A DNA stretch of 41,514 nt from CAZGKW01 sp964526295. GTDB lineage: Bacteria; Planctomycetota; Phycisphaerae; FEN-1346. How positions within the stretch are numbered: the stretch's first letter is position 1; every line of letters begins with the position of its first letter. The notes beneath the pieces were generated by a model, which searched no databases, had not been told where the DNA came from, and saw nothing but the letters and a program-made list of their open reading frames with translations. Below are positions 1 through 8,239 of the stretch, piece by piece. The position numbers and the translations under genes are program-made. The stretch spans positions 1 to 41,514 of the forward strand of contig CAZGKW010000040.1 in assembly GCA_964526295.1 (NCBI GenBank), written 5' to 3'.

Positions 1-54
1 ACACGAGTTAGGCATCACACTGACCCGAATCCGCAAATGCCATTGGCCGAGAAC

Positions 55-765
55 TTAGCGTTGTAGTGTTAGTCGCCTCAGCGCCAGGGGATCCCCGCGC
101 AAATCCACGGGGTGTTGGTTCCGAAATGCCTCGGCCAAGTGGCCAATCAGGCACTGGTCCAAGTCGTCGCCACCGAGTTGCGTGTCGCCGGCTGTGGCGA
201 GTACCTCGAACACTCCCTCCCCCAACCCCAAGATCGAGATATCGAACGTGCCACCTCCGAAGTCGAACACTGCCACCTGCTGTTCCCGGGACAGATCGCG
301 CATGCCGTAGGCCAGCGCGGCGGCTGTGGCCTCGTTTACCATTCGCAAGACGGGTATACCGGCAATTTCGGCTGCCTGCATCGTCGCCCAACGTTGGTTG
401 ATATCAAAGTGCGCGGGTACGGCGAGCACGGCCCCAGACACAGGTTCGCCGAAACAGCGTTCGGCCTGGACAGCCAGATATCCCAGAATGAGAGCCGAAA
501 TCTCCTGCGGGTATGTCTTGAGATCACCCCATCTCACGGTGGCCGTTCGACCCAATTGCCGCTTTACCGATGAGATGGTATGAGTGGCACGTAAAACCGC
601 ATGGCGTCTGGCCTCATTGCCGATCAAAAGGCGGTCGTCTTCCCCGAGTCCGACCATGGACGGAATGTACCACTCACCTCTCTCGTCTGTGACGAAACGG
701 CAGTTATCTCCATCGAGGTGCGCCGCCACGCAGGAGGTGGTCCCCAAATCGATCCCGATGAACAT
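55..765 (-). CDS. Hsp70/DnaK-type ATPase, truncated within the nucleotide-binding domain
   Basis: The protein has the Hsp70 signatures in order: phosphate-1 loop (FIGIDLGTT at the N-terminus), the connecting segment VNEATAAALAYG, and the second phosphate loop VFDFGGGTFDIS followed by GGDDLD. It stops at a TAA (55-57) after about 236 residues. A DnaK nucleotide-binding domain is about 380 residues and the full protein about 600, so the rest of this domain and the whole peptide-binding domain are missing. I start at the ATG at 763-765, which puts IDLGTT near residue 4 as in DnaK and has a GAGAG 7 nt upstream; a start at 801 is possible. The last residues (LTLQR) no longer look like Hsp70, so the break is probably near position 75. 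It is either a pseudogene or a stand-alone ATPase fragment. Confidence 0.8.
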   Translation of the reverse strand: MFIGIDLGTTSCVAAHLDGDNCRFVTDERGEWYIPSMVGLGEDDRLLIGNEARRHAVLRATHTISSVKRQLGRTATVRWGDLKTYPQEISALILGYLAVQAERCFGEPVSGAVLAVPAHFDINQRWATMQAAEIAGIPVLRMVNEATAAALAYGMRDLSREQQVAVFDFGGGTFDISILGLGEGVFEVLATAGDTQLGGDDLDQCLIGHLAEAFRNQHPVDLRGDPLALRRLTLQR

Positions 766-1096
766 GGTTATGCTCTCAACGCTGCAGCCGCCCTGGGTCA
801 CATGAGCCAGTGCTCCCCCATGCCGAGAAGAGTGTTTTTACTGTATCGGATGACGGGAAGGTGTGCCAGATGAAAGCGCGCTGGCGCATAAAGCACATGG
901 TATGCCTTCGCGACATTCGTACGGCTGGCGGGGTTTGTCTGAGAAGGGCATGAACCGACCGTTACGGATGCTTGGCTGAACTTGCACAGCAATCGCAATG
1001 CCGCACGGTAGGCGTGTAGTAGGGGGCCTTCCAAGATTCCCAGCGTGGCGGTATGGGCAGCCCTTAGGGACCGTGTTGCGAGTAACGCCGCAGAAG
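766..1096. other. 331-base stretch with no recognisable gene
   Basis: Short open frames exist on both strands, but none resembles a known family or has convincing codon use. The base composition is less GC-rich than the genes to the right. The only structure noted is a small inverted repeat, GTAAC (1082-1086) and GTTAC (1096-1100), overlapping the stop codon of the recombinase fragment. The stretch lies between two gene fragments and is probably rearranged or mobile-element-derived spacer. Confidence 0.5.
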
Positions 1097-1411
1097 TTAC
1101 GCACGGGGGCCGAGGCCATGAGTGCCCGTAACCCGAACGGATTCAGTTTTCGCAGTTTTATCGCCCAACCCCGGCAACCGGGCCAGCGCCGACCGCTCGT
1201 CCTCCATCAGCGTGTGGGTGTAGTGGTCCATCGTCAGCGTGATCGTCGAGTGGCGTGCGAGGCTCGTCGCCACGGCCGGCGCGACACCCGACCTCGCCAG
1301 GCGCGTGATGAACGTGTGCCGCAGGGCGTGGAAGTCGGCCACGCGGCCCGACGCGTCGCGGTACGCGATGCCCGCCGCCTTCGGGGCCCGCTTCATCGTC
1401 GCCAGGTCCAT
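1097..1411 (-). pseudogene. Tyrosine recombinase (phage-type integrase), C-terminal fragment
   Basis: The 104-residue frame carries the C-terminal catalytic motifs of tyrosine recombinases: the H-x-x-R box (HALRHTF), the second His/Arg region (ARHSTITLTMDHY) and the nucleophile Tyr in DHYTHT. The SAM-like core-binding domain and the first half of the catalytic domain, including the first Arg, are missing; a complete enzyme is about 350-400 residues. Reading upstream in the same frame meets the TGA stop of the sialidase-like gene only four codons before the ATG, so no longer form can exist here. It is read as the remnant of an integrated element, with the 3' end preserved and the 5' end lost at the junction with the carbohydrate locus. 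It is unlikely to be active. Confidence 0.85.
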
Positions 1412-1423
1412 CGGCGTCTGCCC

Positions 1424-2605
1424 TCAATCCAGCACGTCCAGCTCAAACCGGGCCACCGCGATGTCCTCCTTGTTGACCGAGTAGATGGCATGGGCCTGCC
1501 CGTCGCGAAGGTGCAGCGCGGGGTAGCCGTACCGCCCGTACTTGTGCACCCCCGGGATGCGGGCCAGGAAAGGCGGCTCGTCGCCCAGCAGGTAGTGCCG
1601 GTCGAAACGCACCCCGTCGTCGCTCGTGGCCAGGACCATCGGCCGCCGCTCGGACTTCGGCTCCGGGCAGCTCAGCCCGAAGAACCGCCCGTCCGGCAGC
1701 CGGCCGAAGTGGAACCGGCACCCGCAGTCCGTGTGCTCGGTCAGGATCGGCTCGGACCACGTCCGGCCCCCGTCGGCGCTCTGCGTGACGGCCAGCCGCC
1801 CGGCCGTGGTCCGCAGCATCATGTGGATCACCCCGTCATCGGTCTGAAAGAACGACCCCTCGCACAGGCCGAACTCGTCGCCGCGGATGCGACAGGCGAC
1901 CACGTGGCCCTCGGGGTCGTCGGGCACGTCGTCGGGAATCCGCGGCAGGCCGGCCAATTGCCAGCCCTCGATGCCCGCCGGGTCGTCCGTCCGGGCGTAG
2001 CGGAGGTTTCCCGGCATGAGCAGCCGCCCGCTCGCCAGGGGCGACGGGGCCAGGTTCGGCACGAACCGGGGGATCGTCGCCACCGGCCCCTCCCAGGTCG
2101 CCCCGGCATCGTCGGAGACGTAGATCCGGGTGTGAGGGTCGAGATGGGACGGCCTCTCCGGGTCGCCCAGCGAGGCGTTGCCGCCCGTGGCGTAGTACAT
2201 CAGCATGCCGTGGTCGCTCATCTCGTAGTGGCCACAGTAGGCGACCAACCGGTCTCCGTGGACGTGGAGCCCCATCGCCGTGCACACGCCGCGCGGCTCG
2301 TCCGGGCCGGCCAGCACCCTCGCTTCCGACCAGGTCTCGCCGCCGTCGTCGGAGGTGGCCAGCATCATGGCCTGGCCCGGCGTGTCTTCGTCGCGCTTGC
2401 CGCAGGACCAGGTGGCGTAGAGGGTCTCGCCCAGGTGACTGAGCTGCTGATGGTGGTTGTAGGCGCCCCCCTCGACACCGCGATAGATGGTGCGGTGATC
2501 GACCGGCACGCGGACGGGCTCGACCTGTCCCCACAGGTTGGTGATGACGTGGCCGGGCGGGTCCCTCGGCGACGGGCCGGCGGGACGATCCGCAGAAGTG
2601 GACAT
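1424..2605 (-). CDS. Sialidase-like BNR/Asp-box protein
   Basis: The 393-residue protein contains at least three Asp boxes of the S-x-D-x-G-x-T-W type: SDDGGETWSEA, SDDAGATWEGP and SADGGRTWSEP, plus a degenerate SDDGVRFD. These mark a six-bladed beta-propeller of the exo-sialidase/BNR superfamily. Members of this family hydrolyse terminal sialic acids or bind and cleave other acidic sugars, so the exact substrate is unknown. No signal peptide is evident at the N-terminus, unlike most neighbours, so it may act in the cytoplasm or be mis-started. GAAAGGG precedes the ATG at 2603-2605. It is the last intact gene of the minus-strand carbohydrate run, 18 bases after the TolB/PKD gene. Confidence 0.8.
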   Translation of the reverse strand: MSTSADRPAGPSPRDPPGHVITNLWGQVEPVRVPVDHRTIYRGVEGGAYNHHQQLSHLGETLYATWSCGKRDEDTPGQAMMLATSDDGGETWSEARVLAGPDEPRGVCTAMGLHVHGDRLVAYCGHYEMSDHGMLMYYATGGNASLGDPERPSHLDPHTRIYVSDDAGATWEGPVATIPRFVPNLAPSPLASGRLLMPGNLRYARTDDPAGIEGWQLAGLPRIPDDVPDDPEGHVVACRIRGDEFGLCEGSFFQTDDGVIHMMLRTTAGRLAVTQSADGGRTWSEPILTEHTDCGCRFHFGRLPDGRFFGLSCPEPKSERRPMVLATSDDGVRFDRHYLLGDEPPFLARIPGVHKYGRYGYPALHLRDGQAHAIYSVNKEDIAVARFELDVLD

Positions 2606-2623
2606 CGGGCGACCCTTTCCGTG

Positions 2624-3907
2624 CTATAGCGGTGCGGCGGCCCGCCCGGCGTGGAGGGCTCGGCCGTAGCGGTAGGTCTCTTCGTAGAACGCGCGGATGT
2701 TCTCCAGGGGCGTCTCCGGCATCTCGTTCGGCTGCTGCGCCACGTCCCGCACGCCCGGCCGCACCAGCGTCAGGCTCGTGCCCATCGGCTCAGGCAGGGC
2801 CACCAGCAGCGTCCGGCGACTGTCGCCCAGGTCCAGGGCCCCGGCGTCGCCGGCTTCGCCGTCGGCCAGCAGGGTGGCGGCGCCGAGATCCACGCGTTCG
2901 TCGAACGTCAGCCGCACCCGCCGGTGATCGATCACCACCACCTGGTCCGTCAGCTTCGGCGCCTGGGGAGGCCGGACGGTGACGACGAACGGCATGCGGT
3001 GGTCGCCGCGCCGGGCCCGGGCCTCGTACCGGCCGGGCGTCTCGTAGTGATGCTCGACCCAGGCGCCTGTGGCCCGGTGCCCGTCTCCAAAACGCCACTG
3101 CCAGCCCGCCTGGTCGTCGGGTGCCCGCAGGGCGACCGTCACGGGGGCCTTGCCCCGGCAATGGAGCGGGGGTGTCGCCCCGCAGGTCGTGTTGTTGCGG
3201 ACGCCGAGCCGGCCATCGGGGGTGGTGCCGTTGCCACAGTCGTCCCCGAGGGGTTCGCGTGTCAGGTCGCCGTCGCCGGCCGCCATCTCATAGAGGTTAT
3301 GCTCGCTTCCCCCGGCGCTGTTGCGGGCGAACAGCCGGCCGGTGGTGGGCGACAGGTCGCGCGACGCGGCCCGGTCGGCGATGGACCCGTTGAAGCGGAC
3401 CACGCGTTCCTGCCGGCCGGTGCCGGCATGGACCCGCCACAGGTCGGCCGGGCCGTCGTCGTAGGGATGGCTGATGCAGTAGACCCATTGGCCGCCCCCG
3501 GCGGTGGACCAGAGGAGGCGGCGGAAGTTCAGATCCTCCCCCTGCACCTCGGCCAGCCAGCGGACCTCCCCGCCGTCGCTCAGCATCACGCCGATCCAGT
3601 GCCGGTCGTCTCGGGGGCCCATCACCGCCACGCGGCGGCCGTCCGGGCTGATGCCGGACGCGGACCGACGGCCCAGATCATCCGCCAGGACCGTCCGCCG
3701 AACCACCCGGCCGCCCTCGATGTCGTGGCGCACGAGCTGGTGCGGGGCATCCGGCTCCTTGTGCAGGCCCAGCATGATGCCTTGGAGGTCGACGTCGGCC
3801 GACGCTTGGCCCTGAACGCCGACCGGCAGGACCAGTAGCGGGACCATCAGCGACGATGTCAGCACGACGAAGCGAAACCGATTGGGACAGCAGGCCCTGT
3901 CCATCAT
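2624..3907 (-). CDS. Secreted TolB-like beta-propeller protein with PKD domain
   Basis: The 427-residue protein starts with a signal peptide (Arg/Phe-rich start, hydrophobic VVLTSSLMVPLLVLPVGV, then QGQASA). The middle part has repeated TolB/PD40-like units (SPDGRRVAVMG, DLSPTTGRLFARNS, TPDGRLGVRN) typical of a WD40-like propeller. A PKD domain follows, recognisable by WQWRFGDGHRATG and HHYETPGRYEARA. The last 100 residues look like an Ig-like fold (RLTFDERVDLGAATL). PKD domains in planctomycete secreted proteins commonly mediate polysaccharide or protein binding. GAAGGCGG precedes the ATG. The catalytic role, if any, is not visible. Its position suggests a surface or periplasmic accessory of the polysaccharide locus. 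Confidence 0.7.
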   Translation of the reverse strand: MMDRACCPNRFRFVVLTSSLMVPLLVLPVGVQGQASADVDLQGIMLGLHKEPDAPHQLVRHDIEGGRVVRRTVLADDLGRRSASGISPDGRRVAVMGPRDDRHWIGVMLSDGGEVRWLAEVQGEDLNFRRLLWSTAGGGQWVYCISHPYDDGPADLWRVHAGTGRQERVVRFNGSIADRAASRDLSPTTGRLFARNSAGGSEHNLYEMAAGDGDLTREPLGDDCGNGTTPDGRLGVRNNTTCGATPPLHCRGKAPVTVALRAPDDQAGWQWRFGDGHRATGAWVEHHYETPGRYEARARRGDHRMPFVVTVRPPQAPKLTDQVVVIDHRRVRLTFDERVDLGAATLLADGEAGDAGALDLGDSRRTLLVALPEPMGTSLTLVRPGVRDVAQQPNEMPETPLENIRAFYEETYRYGRALHAGRAAAPL

Positions 3908-3913
3908 CCGCCT

Positions 3914-5599
3914 TCAGCAGCGGGTCCCTGCGGCCATGCTATTGATTCCCCGCCCGTGCGGCAAGGCCGTCCGTGCAAGGCTCGTGGCGCGGGGCCGGCG
4001 CCGTCGGGGCCGACTCGCCCCTCGGCCGCGCCTCTGCCGGTGGCATACTCCCTCTCTGCCGCCCATCGGCACACTCCCTTCGGGTCTGTCTCGACCCTGG
4101 GGCTCGGACCCGAAGGGAGGCTCGGGCTCGAAGAGAGTGTCTCGAAGGGCGGGGCCGTCCCCCTGTCCCGATGTACATCGAGACAGCACCCCGTCCGGTG
4201 CCGACCACCATGCGTCGCGCCGCCGCTGCTGCCGTCTCCGAAGCACGAGGGCGGCCGCACCGGCGGCGACGAGCAGGAGCGTCGCCGGCTCGGGCACCGG
4301 CTGGAAGCGGTTCCCCGAGATGTAATCGGCCACGTCCATGCCCACCTGCTGGCCGACCGTGTCGTCGAAGTCCCAGTGGATGCCGAGGTACACGCGGCTC
4401 AGGCCATTCTCGATGCGGGCGTCCGAGAAGCAGGCGAACTCCCGCTCGACGGACGGTCCGAACTCGTCCGAGACCAAGACGAACGCGACGTCGTCCGTGC
4501 CGTAGAAGTGCTCGAGCATCTGGAACAGGGCCCCGCCGAACGTCGCGTGGCCCGAGATGTAGGTCGGGAACGGCGGCGTGAAGTCGGGCCCGGCGCCGCC
4601 GGGCGACCCCAGGGGACGCCAGTCCGGGTCGGCAACGAGTTCGTCCACTCCCAGCAGGTCGGCCTCGCGGATCACCGTTACGGGTCGGCCCAGGTCGTAG
4701 GCGTACTTGGCGTCCCATGCGCAGATGCCGGCGTCGGCCAGGGCCGTCGAGACCATCACGAACATCCGCACGTTGGTCAGCCAGTCGTTGCCCTGCTGAA
4801 CGGCGACCTGCTCGGCCACCTGGTTGAACAGGATAGGCGGGGGCCCCGTGCCCAGGCGGTCGTAGGCCCAGAACACGCCCATCTCGGTCTGGTCGGCCGT
4901 GCGGGTGGCGCTGTCGAGCGCACCGACCTCCTTGGCCTGGTTGTAGGCGGCAAGAAAAGCCGGGCTGTCGAAGCTCGGAGGGTGCGGCGGGCGGAACTGG
5001 TCGCCCGAGGCGATCGCAAACGGCGTCAGTGCCCCCCAGCTCGGACCCCAGGCCTCCTGCGTGATGCCGTGCTCCGTCTCCAGGGTCGGATCGGGCGCCC
5101 ACCGGCCGGGGGCGCCGCTCGGCGTGTACAGCACCGGCGGGTCGTATGCGCCGTCCGTGGCCCGCCAGCCGAGGACGCCCGCCGCCACCGCCTGCCCCCA
5201 CGCCAAGCCGTCGCTCTTGGCCGGACCGTCCGGGATGGCTGCCACCTGCTTCGCGTACACCGCGTCGAAGTCGGCCTGACGCGTGGGACAAAGGCCCGAG
5301 AGGACGCCGTAGGCGGCGGAAGCGGCGGCTGCCTCGGCCGACGCGCCCTCCGGTGCCGCCGGGGCGACGCAGAACCACTCGTGGGTGCCCGTGACGGCCA
5401 TGACGGCGTCGTACATGGCCAGGTTCATCATGGCCAGGTTGCGCGAGCTGGTGCCAGGGTTCCCGACCGTGTCGGTGGCCCGGATGGCGTCGCGTGCGGC
5501 GGCGTTCCACTCCAGGACCAAATCGTCCGCCCGGGCCGGCGCCACCAGTGCCACGAGAGCAAGCGACAGACTCACCACTGTCGACTGGAAGGGCCGCAT
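3914..5599 (-). CDS. PEP-CTERM vanadium-dependent haloperoxidase / PAP2-type phosphatase with C-terminal read-through extension
   Basis: The three acid phosphatase/haloperoxidase motifs are complete: K-x6-RP (KYAYDLGRP), a variant PSGH (YISGHAT) and SR-x5-H (SRVYLGIH). This fold binds vanadate or phosphate, and secreted bacterial members oxidise halides or hydrolyse phosphate esters. A signal peptide (LSLALVALVAPARADD) opens the protein. Residues 435-461 form a PEP-CTERM sorting signal: VPEP, a hydrophobic stretch, then an Arg-rich end, normally the extreme C-terminus removed by an exosortase. Here the frame continues about 100 residues (462-561) of low-complexity, Arg/Pro-rich sequence encoded by DNA rich in inverted repeats. 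The extension is probably not native. The start ATG at 5597-5599 follows GAGGAG. Confidence 0.8.
   Translation of the reverse strand: MRPFQSTVVSLSLALVALVAPARADDLVLEWNAAARDAIRATDTVGNPGTSSRNLAMMNLAMYDAVMAVTGTHEWFCVAPAAPEGASAEAAAASAAYGVLSGLCPTRQADFDAVYAKQVAAIPDGPAKSDGLAWGQAVAAGVLGWRATDGAYDPPVLYTPSGAPGRWAPDPTLETEHGITQEAWGPSWGALTPFAIASGDQFRPPHPPSFDSPAFLAAYNQAKEVGALDSATRTADQTEMGVFWAYDRLGTGPPPILFNQVAEQVAVQQGNDWLTNVRMFVMVSTALADAGICAWDAKYAYDLGRPVTVIREADLLGVDELVADPDWRPLGSPGGAGPDFTPPFPTYISGHATFGGALFQMLEHFYGTDDVAFVLVSDEFGPSVEREFACFSDARIENGLSRVYLGIHWDFDDTVGQQVGMDVADYISGNRFQPVPEPATLLLVAAGAAALVLRRRQQRRRDAWWSAPDGVLSRCTSGQGDGPALRDTLFEPEPPFGSEPQGRDRPEGSVPMGGREGVCHRQRRGRGASRPRRRRPRATSLARTALPHGRGINSMAAGTRC
4074..4119. 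repeat. 13-bp perfect inverted repeat in the 3' extension of the PEP-CTERM gene
   Basis: CTCCCTTCGGGTC (4074-4086) is repeated as its exact reverse complement GACCCGAAGGGAG (4107-4119) with a 20-nt loop. An overlapping outer pair, ACACTC (4071-4076) and GAGTGT (4135-4140), can also form. It lies inside the part of the reading frame beyond the PEP-CTERM signal, which supports that DNA being non-coding spacer or an inserted palindromic element. Confidence 0.7.
4164..4185. repeat. 22-bp near-perfect palindrome around ATGTACAT
   Basis: GTCCCGATGTACATCGAGAC with one more complementary base on each side reads almost the same on both strands; one position deviates. It sits about 45 bases from the inverted repeat at 4074-4119 and immediately downstream of the codons for the PEP-CTERM Arg-rich tail. 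It could be a recombination site, a protein-binding site or a REP-like element; the sequence alone does not decide. Confidence 0.6.
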
Positions 5600-5742
5600 T
5601 GGGCTGCTCCTCTGCCGGAGGCCTCTTTGAGGACCCCCTCTGCCCGGTCTCCGGCAAGAGAAGCGAGCGGGCCCCGCACCACGGCCTTGCCGCAGGAGCG
5701 CCCTCCCAAGCTCGCGGCTCAGATGCTATTCTTGCCCGGTGA

Positions 5743-5787
5743 CCCCCTTGGCCGCAAGGCTCCACAGGAAAAAGCCTTGCCAGGGGG
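5743..5787 (-). terminator. Long stem-loop after the PA14/pectate-lyase gene
   Basis: GCAAGGCT (5754-5761) pairs with AGCCTTGC (5773-5780) around an 11-nt loop. Outer arms CCCCCT (5743-5748) and AGGGGG (5782-5787) extend the stem across an asymmetric internal loop. The structure starts 46 bases downstream of the stop codon of the gene at 5834-8239. No T-tract follows on the minus strand, so it may be a partial terminator or an mRNA-stabilising hairpin rather than a canonical intrinsic terminator. Confidence 0.45.
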
Positions 5788-5833
5788 CAGGCATCGGCGC
5801 CGCAGGCGGCCCTCCCCTCGATACGGAGGCGGC

Positions 5834-8239
5834 CTATTCAGCCGGGGCGGCCGACAGCCCGCCGCCGATGTACATCATCGTCTCTCGCCGCCAGGTCTCG
5901 TCCTTGCGGGTCTCGCCGCGCCACGTCTCCTGGACCTTCGTCCAGAAGCTCTTCTGCCCGCCGTCGGCGAACGAAACCGCCAGGTACCCCTCGTTGTTGA
6001 CGATCATCGGCATCGACCGGTCCGGCTGGGGGTTGGTCATGGAGTAGAGGACGTAGACTTCGCAGACGCCGCCGTTGTTGATGACCTGCGAGAACTTGCC
6101 TTCGGTCTTCATGCCCAGGACCCAGACTCGGCCGCCGTTGTTGATCAGGAGCGGCCGCCGCCCGTACTCGACGTTGAGCTGACGGGCCCACAGGCGCTGG
6201 GGATGGTTGATGTAGGGGCGGGCCCCCATGTTGTCTTCGAGGAAGACGTCGCCGGTGCCCCGTTCGGTGTTCTCGTAGCCCTTCATGTTGCACCGCCGCA
6301 CGACGAGGGCCTTGTCCGAATTGTGGACGAAGTCGACGCCGTTCAGGTGCTCGATGAAGGCGACGTCGTGCGACGTGCCGTCGTAGCGGATGGTCGCGTC
6401 GGAGAGGGTGGCCTCCATGCCGATGAGCTTCTTGGTCTTGCCCCGCAGGACGATCGTGCCGCCGACCTCGTACTTGCCGTTGGGGAAGTAGACGACGGAC
6501 TTGCCCGAATCGACGGCCCTCTGGATGGCGTCGAGACTCGAGGGGTTGGCGTTCCCGTAGTAGTGTCCAGTCAGCCCCTTCGCCTCGGTCGCCTCAGAGG
6601 TCGGATAGAGGACCGCCATCGGGATGGTCTGCTTCTCGATGCCCGGGCCCGCCCAAGCGAGCCGGCACCAGGCCTGGTGGCCGCTCTCCCAGTAATCGAG
6701 GCGGATGGGGACGCGCCGGCCGGCCTGGAGCCGGACCGTGCCGCCGAACTCGGCGCCGTAGTACTTGTCCCACTTGTCGACGATCAGCTTGCCGTCGACC
6801 CACAGGCGGGCCTGGTCGTTCATGTTGACGTAGAAGGTGTACTCGCCGGTCTTCGGGGCCTCGACGTCGCCGGTCCAGCGGATGGAGAAGTTGTCGCTGC
6901 CGAGCCGCTCGTCGTCCGGCCCGCCGCCGCCCCAGCCGAAGTTGACCTGGGGGTCGACCCGCTCGAAGGCGACCCGGGTGGTGAACTCGCGGGCAGTGCC
7001 CTTGGGGTGGGCCCCGAAATCCATCACGTTGGCCCAGTCCGAGAGGTCCGCCGAGTGCCACTCGGGCGTCTCCTTGACGGGGAGGTCCGGCAACTTCTCC
7101 GGGCCGGGGAAGAGACGAAGCGGGTCGCGCGAGAGGTACTGCCTGACGCGCCCGTCGGCGGGGACGCCCAGCCCCTCGCGGAGGTCCTTGCCCTGGTTGG
7201 CGACGGCGGTCCTGTAGCCGCGGAACGTCACGTTCTGAAGGAGCAGGTTGCCCTGGTTCTCGATGGCGGCCGGCGGCTCGCCCGACCCGGTGAAGGCGAA
7301 CCGGCTGTCGAGGAAGACGATCATGGCCCGGCCGCTGTTGTCCGACCGGAAGACGGGCGCGTCGCCGCGGGTGACGATCTTCCGCATGCTCACAACGGGG
7401 CTGCCAAGGGCCTGGATGGCGGCGACCTTCTGGCCGGTGAGCGTGATGTGCTCGTACGTCATCGAGCAGTCCATGTGCCGTTGGCGGACGCCGTAATCGA
7501 ACCCGTCGACCGAGACGTTCTTCACGAGTCCCGGCCCGGGCCAGGGCCGCGTAAGGTCCACGCCGCAGACGCCGCTTCCGTCGGGGGCGCCGCTTCGGAC
7601 GGTGATGTCGATCATGCTGCCGCGGTTGCTGGCCAGGAAGTCGACGCCGATGGCGCCGGGATTGCCCTTGCCGGTGTCGACGGTGAAGTTCATGAGGGTG
7701 TTCTGGAAGGCCTCGTTGCCCCAGCCGCCGATGCGGCTGTCGTGCTTGGCGCCGTGGCCGGTGGAACCGGTGATGATCATTGCCCGGGGGGCGTTCGGAT
7801 CGCCGAAGCCGGGAGCGCCGTCGGCGAGCTTGATGACGGTGTCGCCCCGGCGCTGGCCGACGAGGAACATGCCCGACCGCCAACCGTCGCTCCAACCGCC
7901 CTCCCCCGGCGGGGCATCGGTGACGCGGGCCTTCAGCGGCTTGCTGACGAGGTACGTGCCGGCGGGCAGGTGGATGGCCTTCGGGTTGCGGTAGTCGCCG
8001 CTGAGGGATTCGACGATAGCGGCCTGGATGGCCTCGGTGTCGTCGGTGCGGCCGTCGCCCTTCGCACCGAAGTCGCGCTTCACGTTGATGATGCGGGCGT
8101 CGTCGGGGAACACGTATTCGGTGGCTTGGGCGGCGTCCGTCCAACCGAGGAAAAGCAGGGCCGGGATCAGTGCGGCCGGTGCTCCCGCCGCCTTGAGAAG
8201 ACCCCGGCGGCCGCGAGTCTTAACGGCTGTCGAATACAT
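5834..8239 (-). CDS. Secreted pectate-lyase-superfamily (right-handed beta-helix) protein with an inserted PA14 unit
   Basis: The 801-residue protein begins with a Tat-like signal (GRRGLLK, then an Ala/Leu-rich stretch to AAQATEY). Residues 45-370 match the pectate_lyase_3 family, with the hallmark DFGAKGDGRTDDTEAIQAAI and LPAGTYLVSKPL. Residues about 415-548 are a PA14 domain (FERVDPQVNFGWGGG, NFSIRWTGDVEAPKTGEYTFY, ARLWVDGKLIVDKW). From about 570 the second beta-helix repeat begins (DAIQRAVDSGKSVVYFPNGKYEVGGTIVL). PA14 usually binds carbohydrate, so it probably anchors the enzyme to its polymer. Its start codon overlaps the stop of the upstream gene by one base (TAATG), which suggests coupled translation. 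It is a paralogue of the protein at 9302-11245. Cleavage chemistry and substrate are not evident. Confidence 0.82.
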   Translation of the reverse strand: MYSTAVKTRGRRGLLKAAGAPAALIPALLFLGWTDAAQATEYVFPDDARIINVKRDFGAKGDGRTDDTEAIQAAIVESLSGDYRNPKAIHLPAGTYLVSKPLKARVTDAPPGEGGWSDGWRSGMFLVGQRRGDTVIKLADGAPGFGDPNAPRAMIITGSTGHGAKHDSRIGGWGNEAFQNTLMNFTVDTGKGNPGAIGVDFLASNRGSMIDITVRSGAPDGSGVCGVDLTRPWPGPGLVKNVSVDGFDYGVRQRHMDCSMTYEHITLTGQKVAAIQALGSPVVSMRKIVTRGDAPVFRSDNSGRAMIVFLDSRFAFTGSGEPPAAIENQGNLLLQNVTFRGYRTAVANQGKDLREGLGVPADGRVRQYLSRDPLRLFPGPEKLPDLPVKETPEWHSADLSDWANVMDFGAHPKGTAREFTTRVAFERVDPQVNFGWGGGGPDDERLGSDNFSIRWTGDVEAPKTGEYTFYVNMNDQARLWVDGKLIVDKWDKYYGAEFGGTVRLQAGRRVPIRLDYWESGHQAWCRLAWAGPGIEKQTIPMAVLYPTSEATEAKGLTGHYYGNANPSSLDAIQRAVDSGKSVVYFPNGKYEVGGTIVLRGKTKKLIGMEATLSDATIRYDGTSHDVAFIEHLNGVDFVHNSDKALVVRRCNMKGYENTERGTGDVFLEDNMGARPYINHPQRLWARQLNVEYGRRPLLINNGGRVWVLGMKTEGKFSQVINNGGVCEVYVLYSMTNPQPDRSMPMIVNNEGYLAVSFADGGQKSFWTKVQETWRGETRKDETWRRETMMYIGGGLSAAPAE

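Noticed and set aside
1..60. Possible integron attC core (GTTAGGC at 7-13) next to the Hsp70 fragment
   Set aside because: Only one core site is visible at the window edge; the matching inverse core and folded arms would lie outside, so it cannot be tested.
798..1119. Small minus-strand open frames between the Hsp70 and integrase fragments
   Set aside because: They are 78-93 codons long, overlap each other, resemble no family and have no convincing ribosome-binding site.
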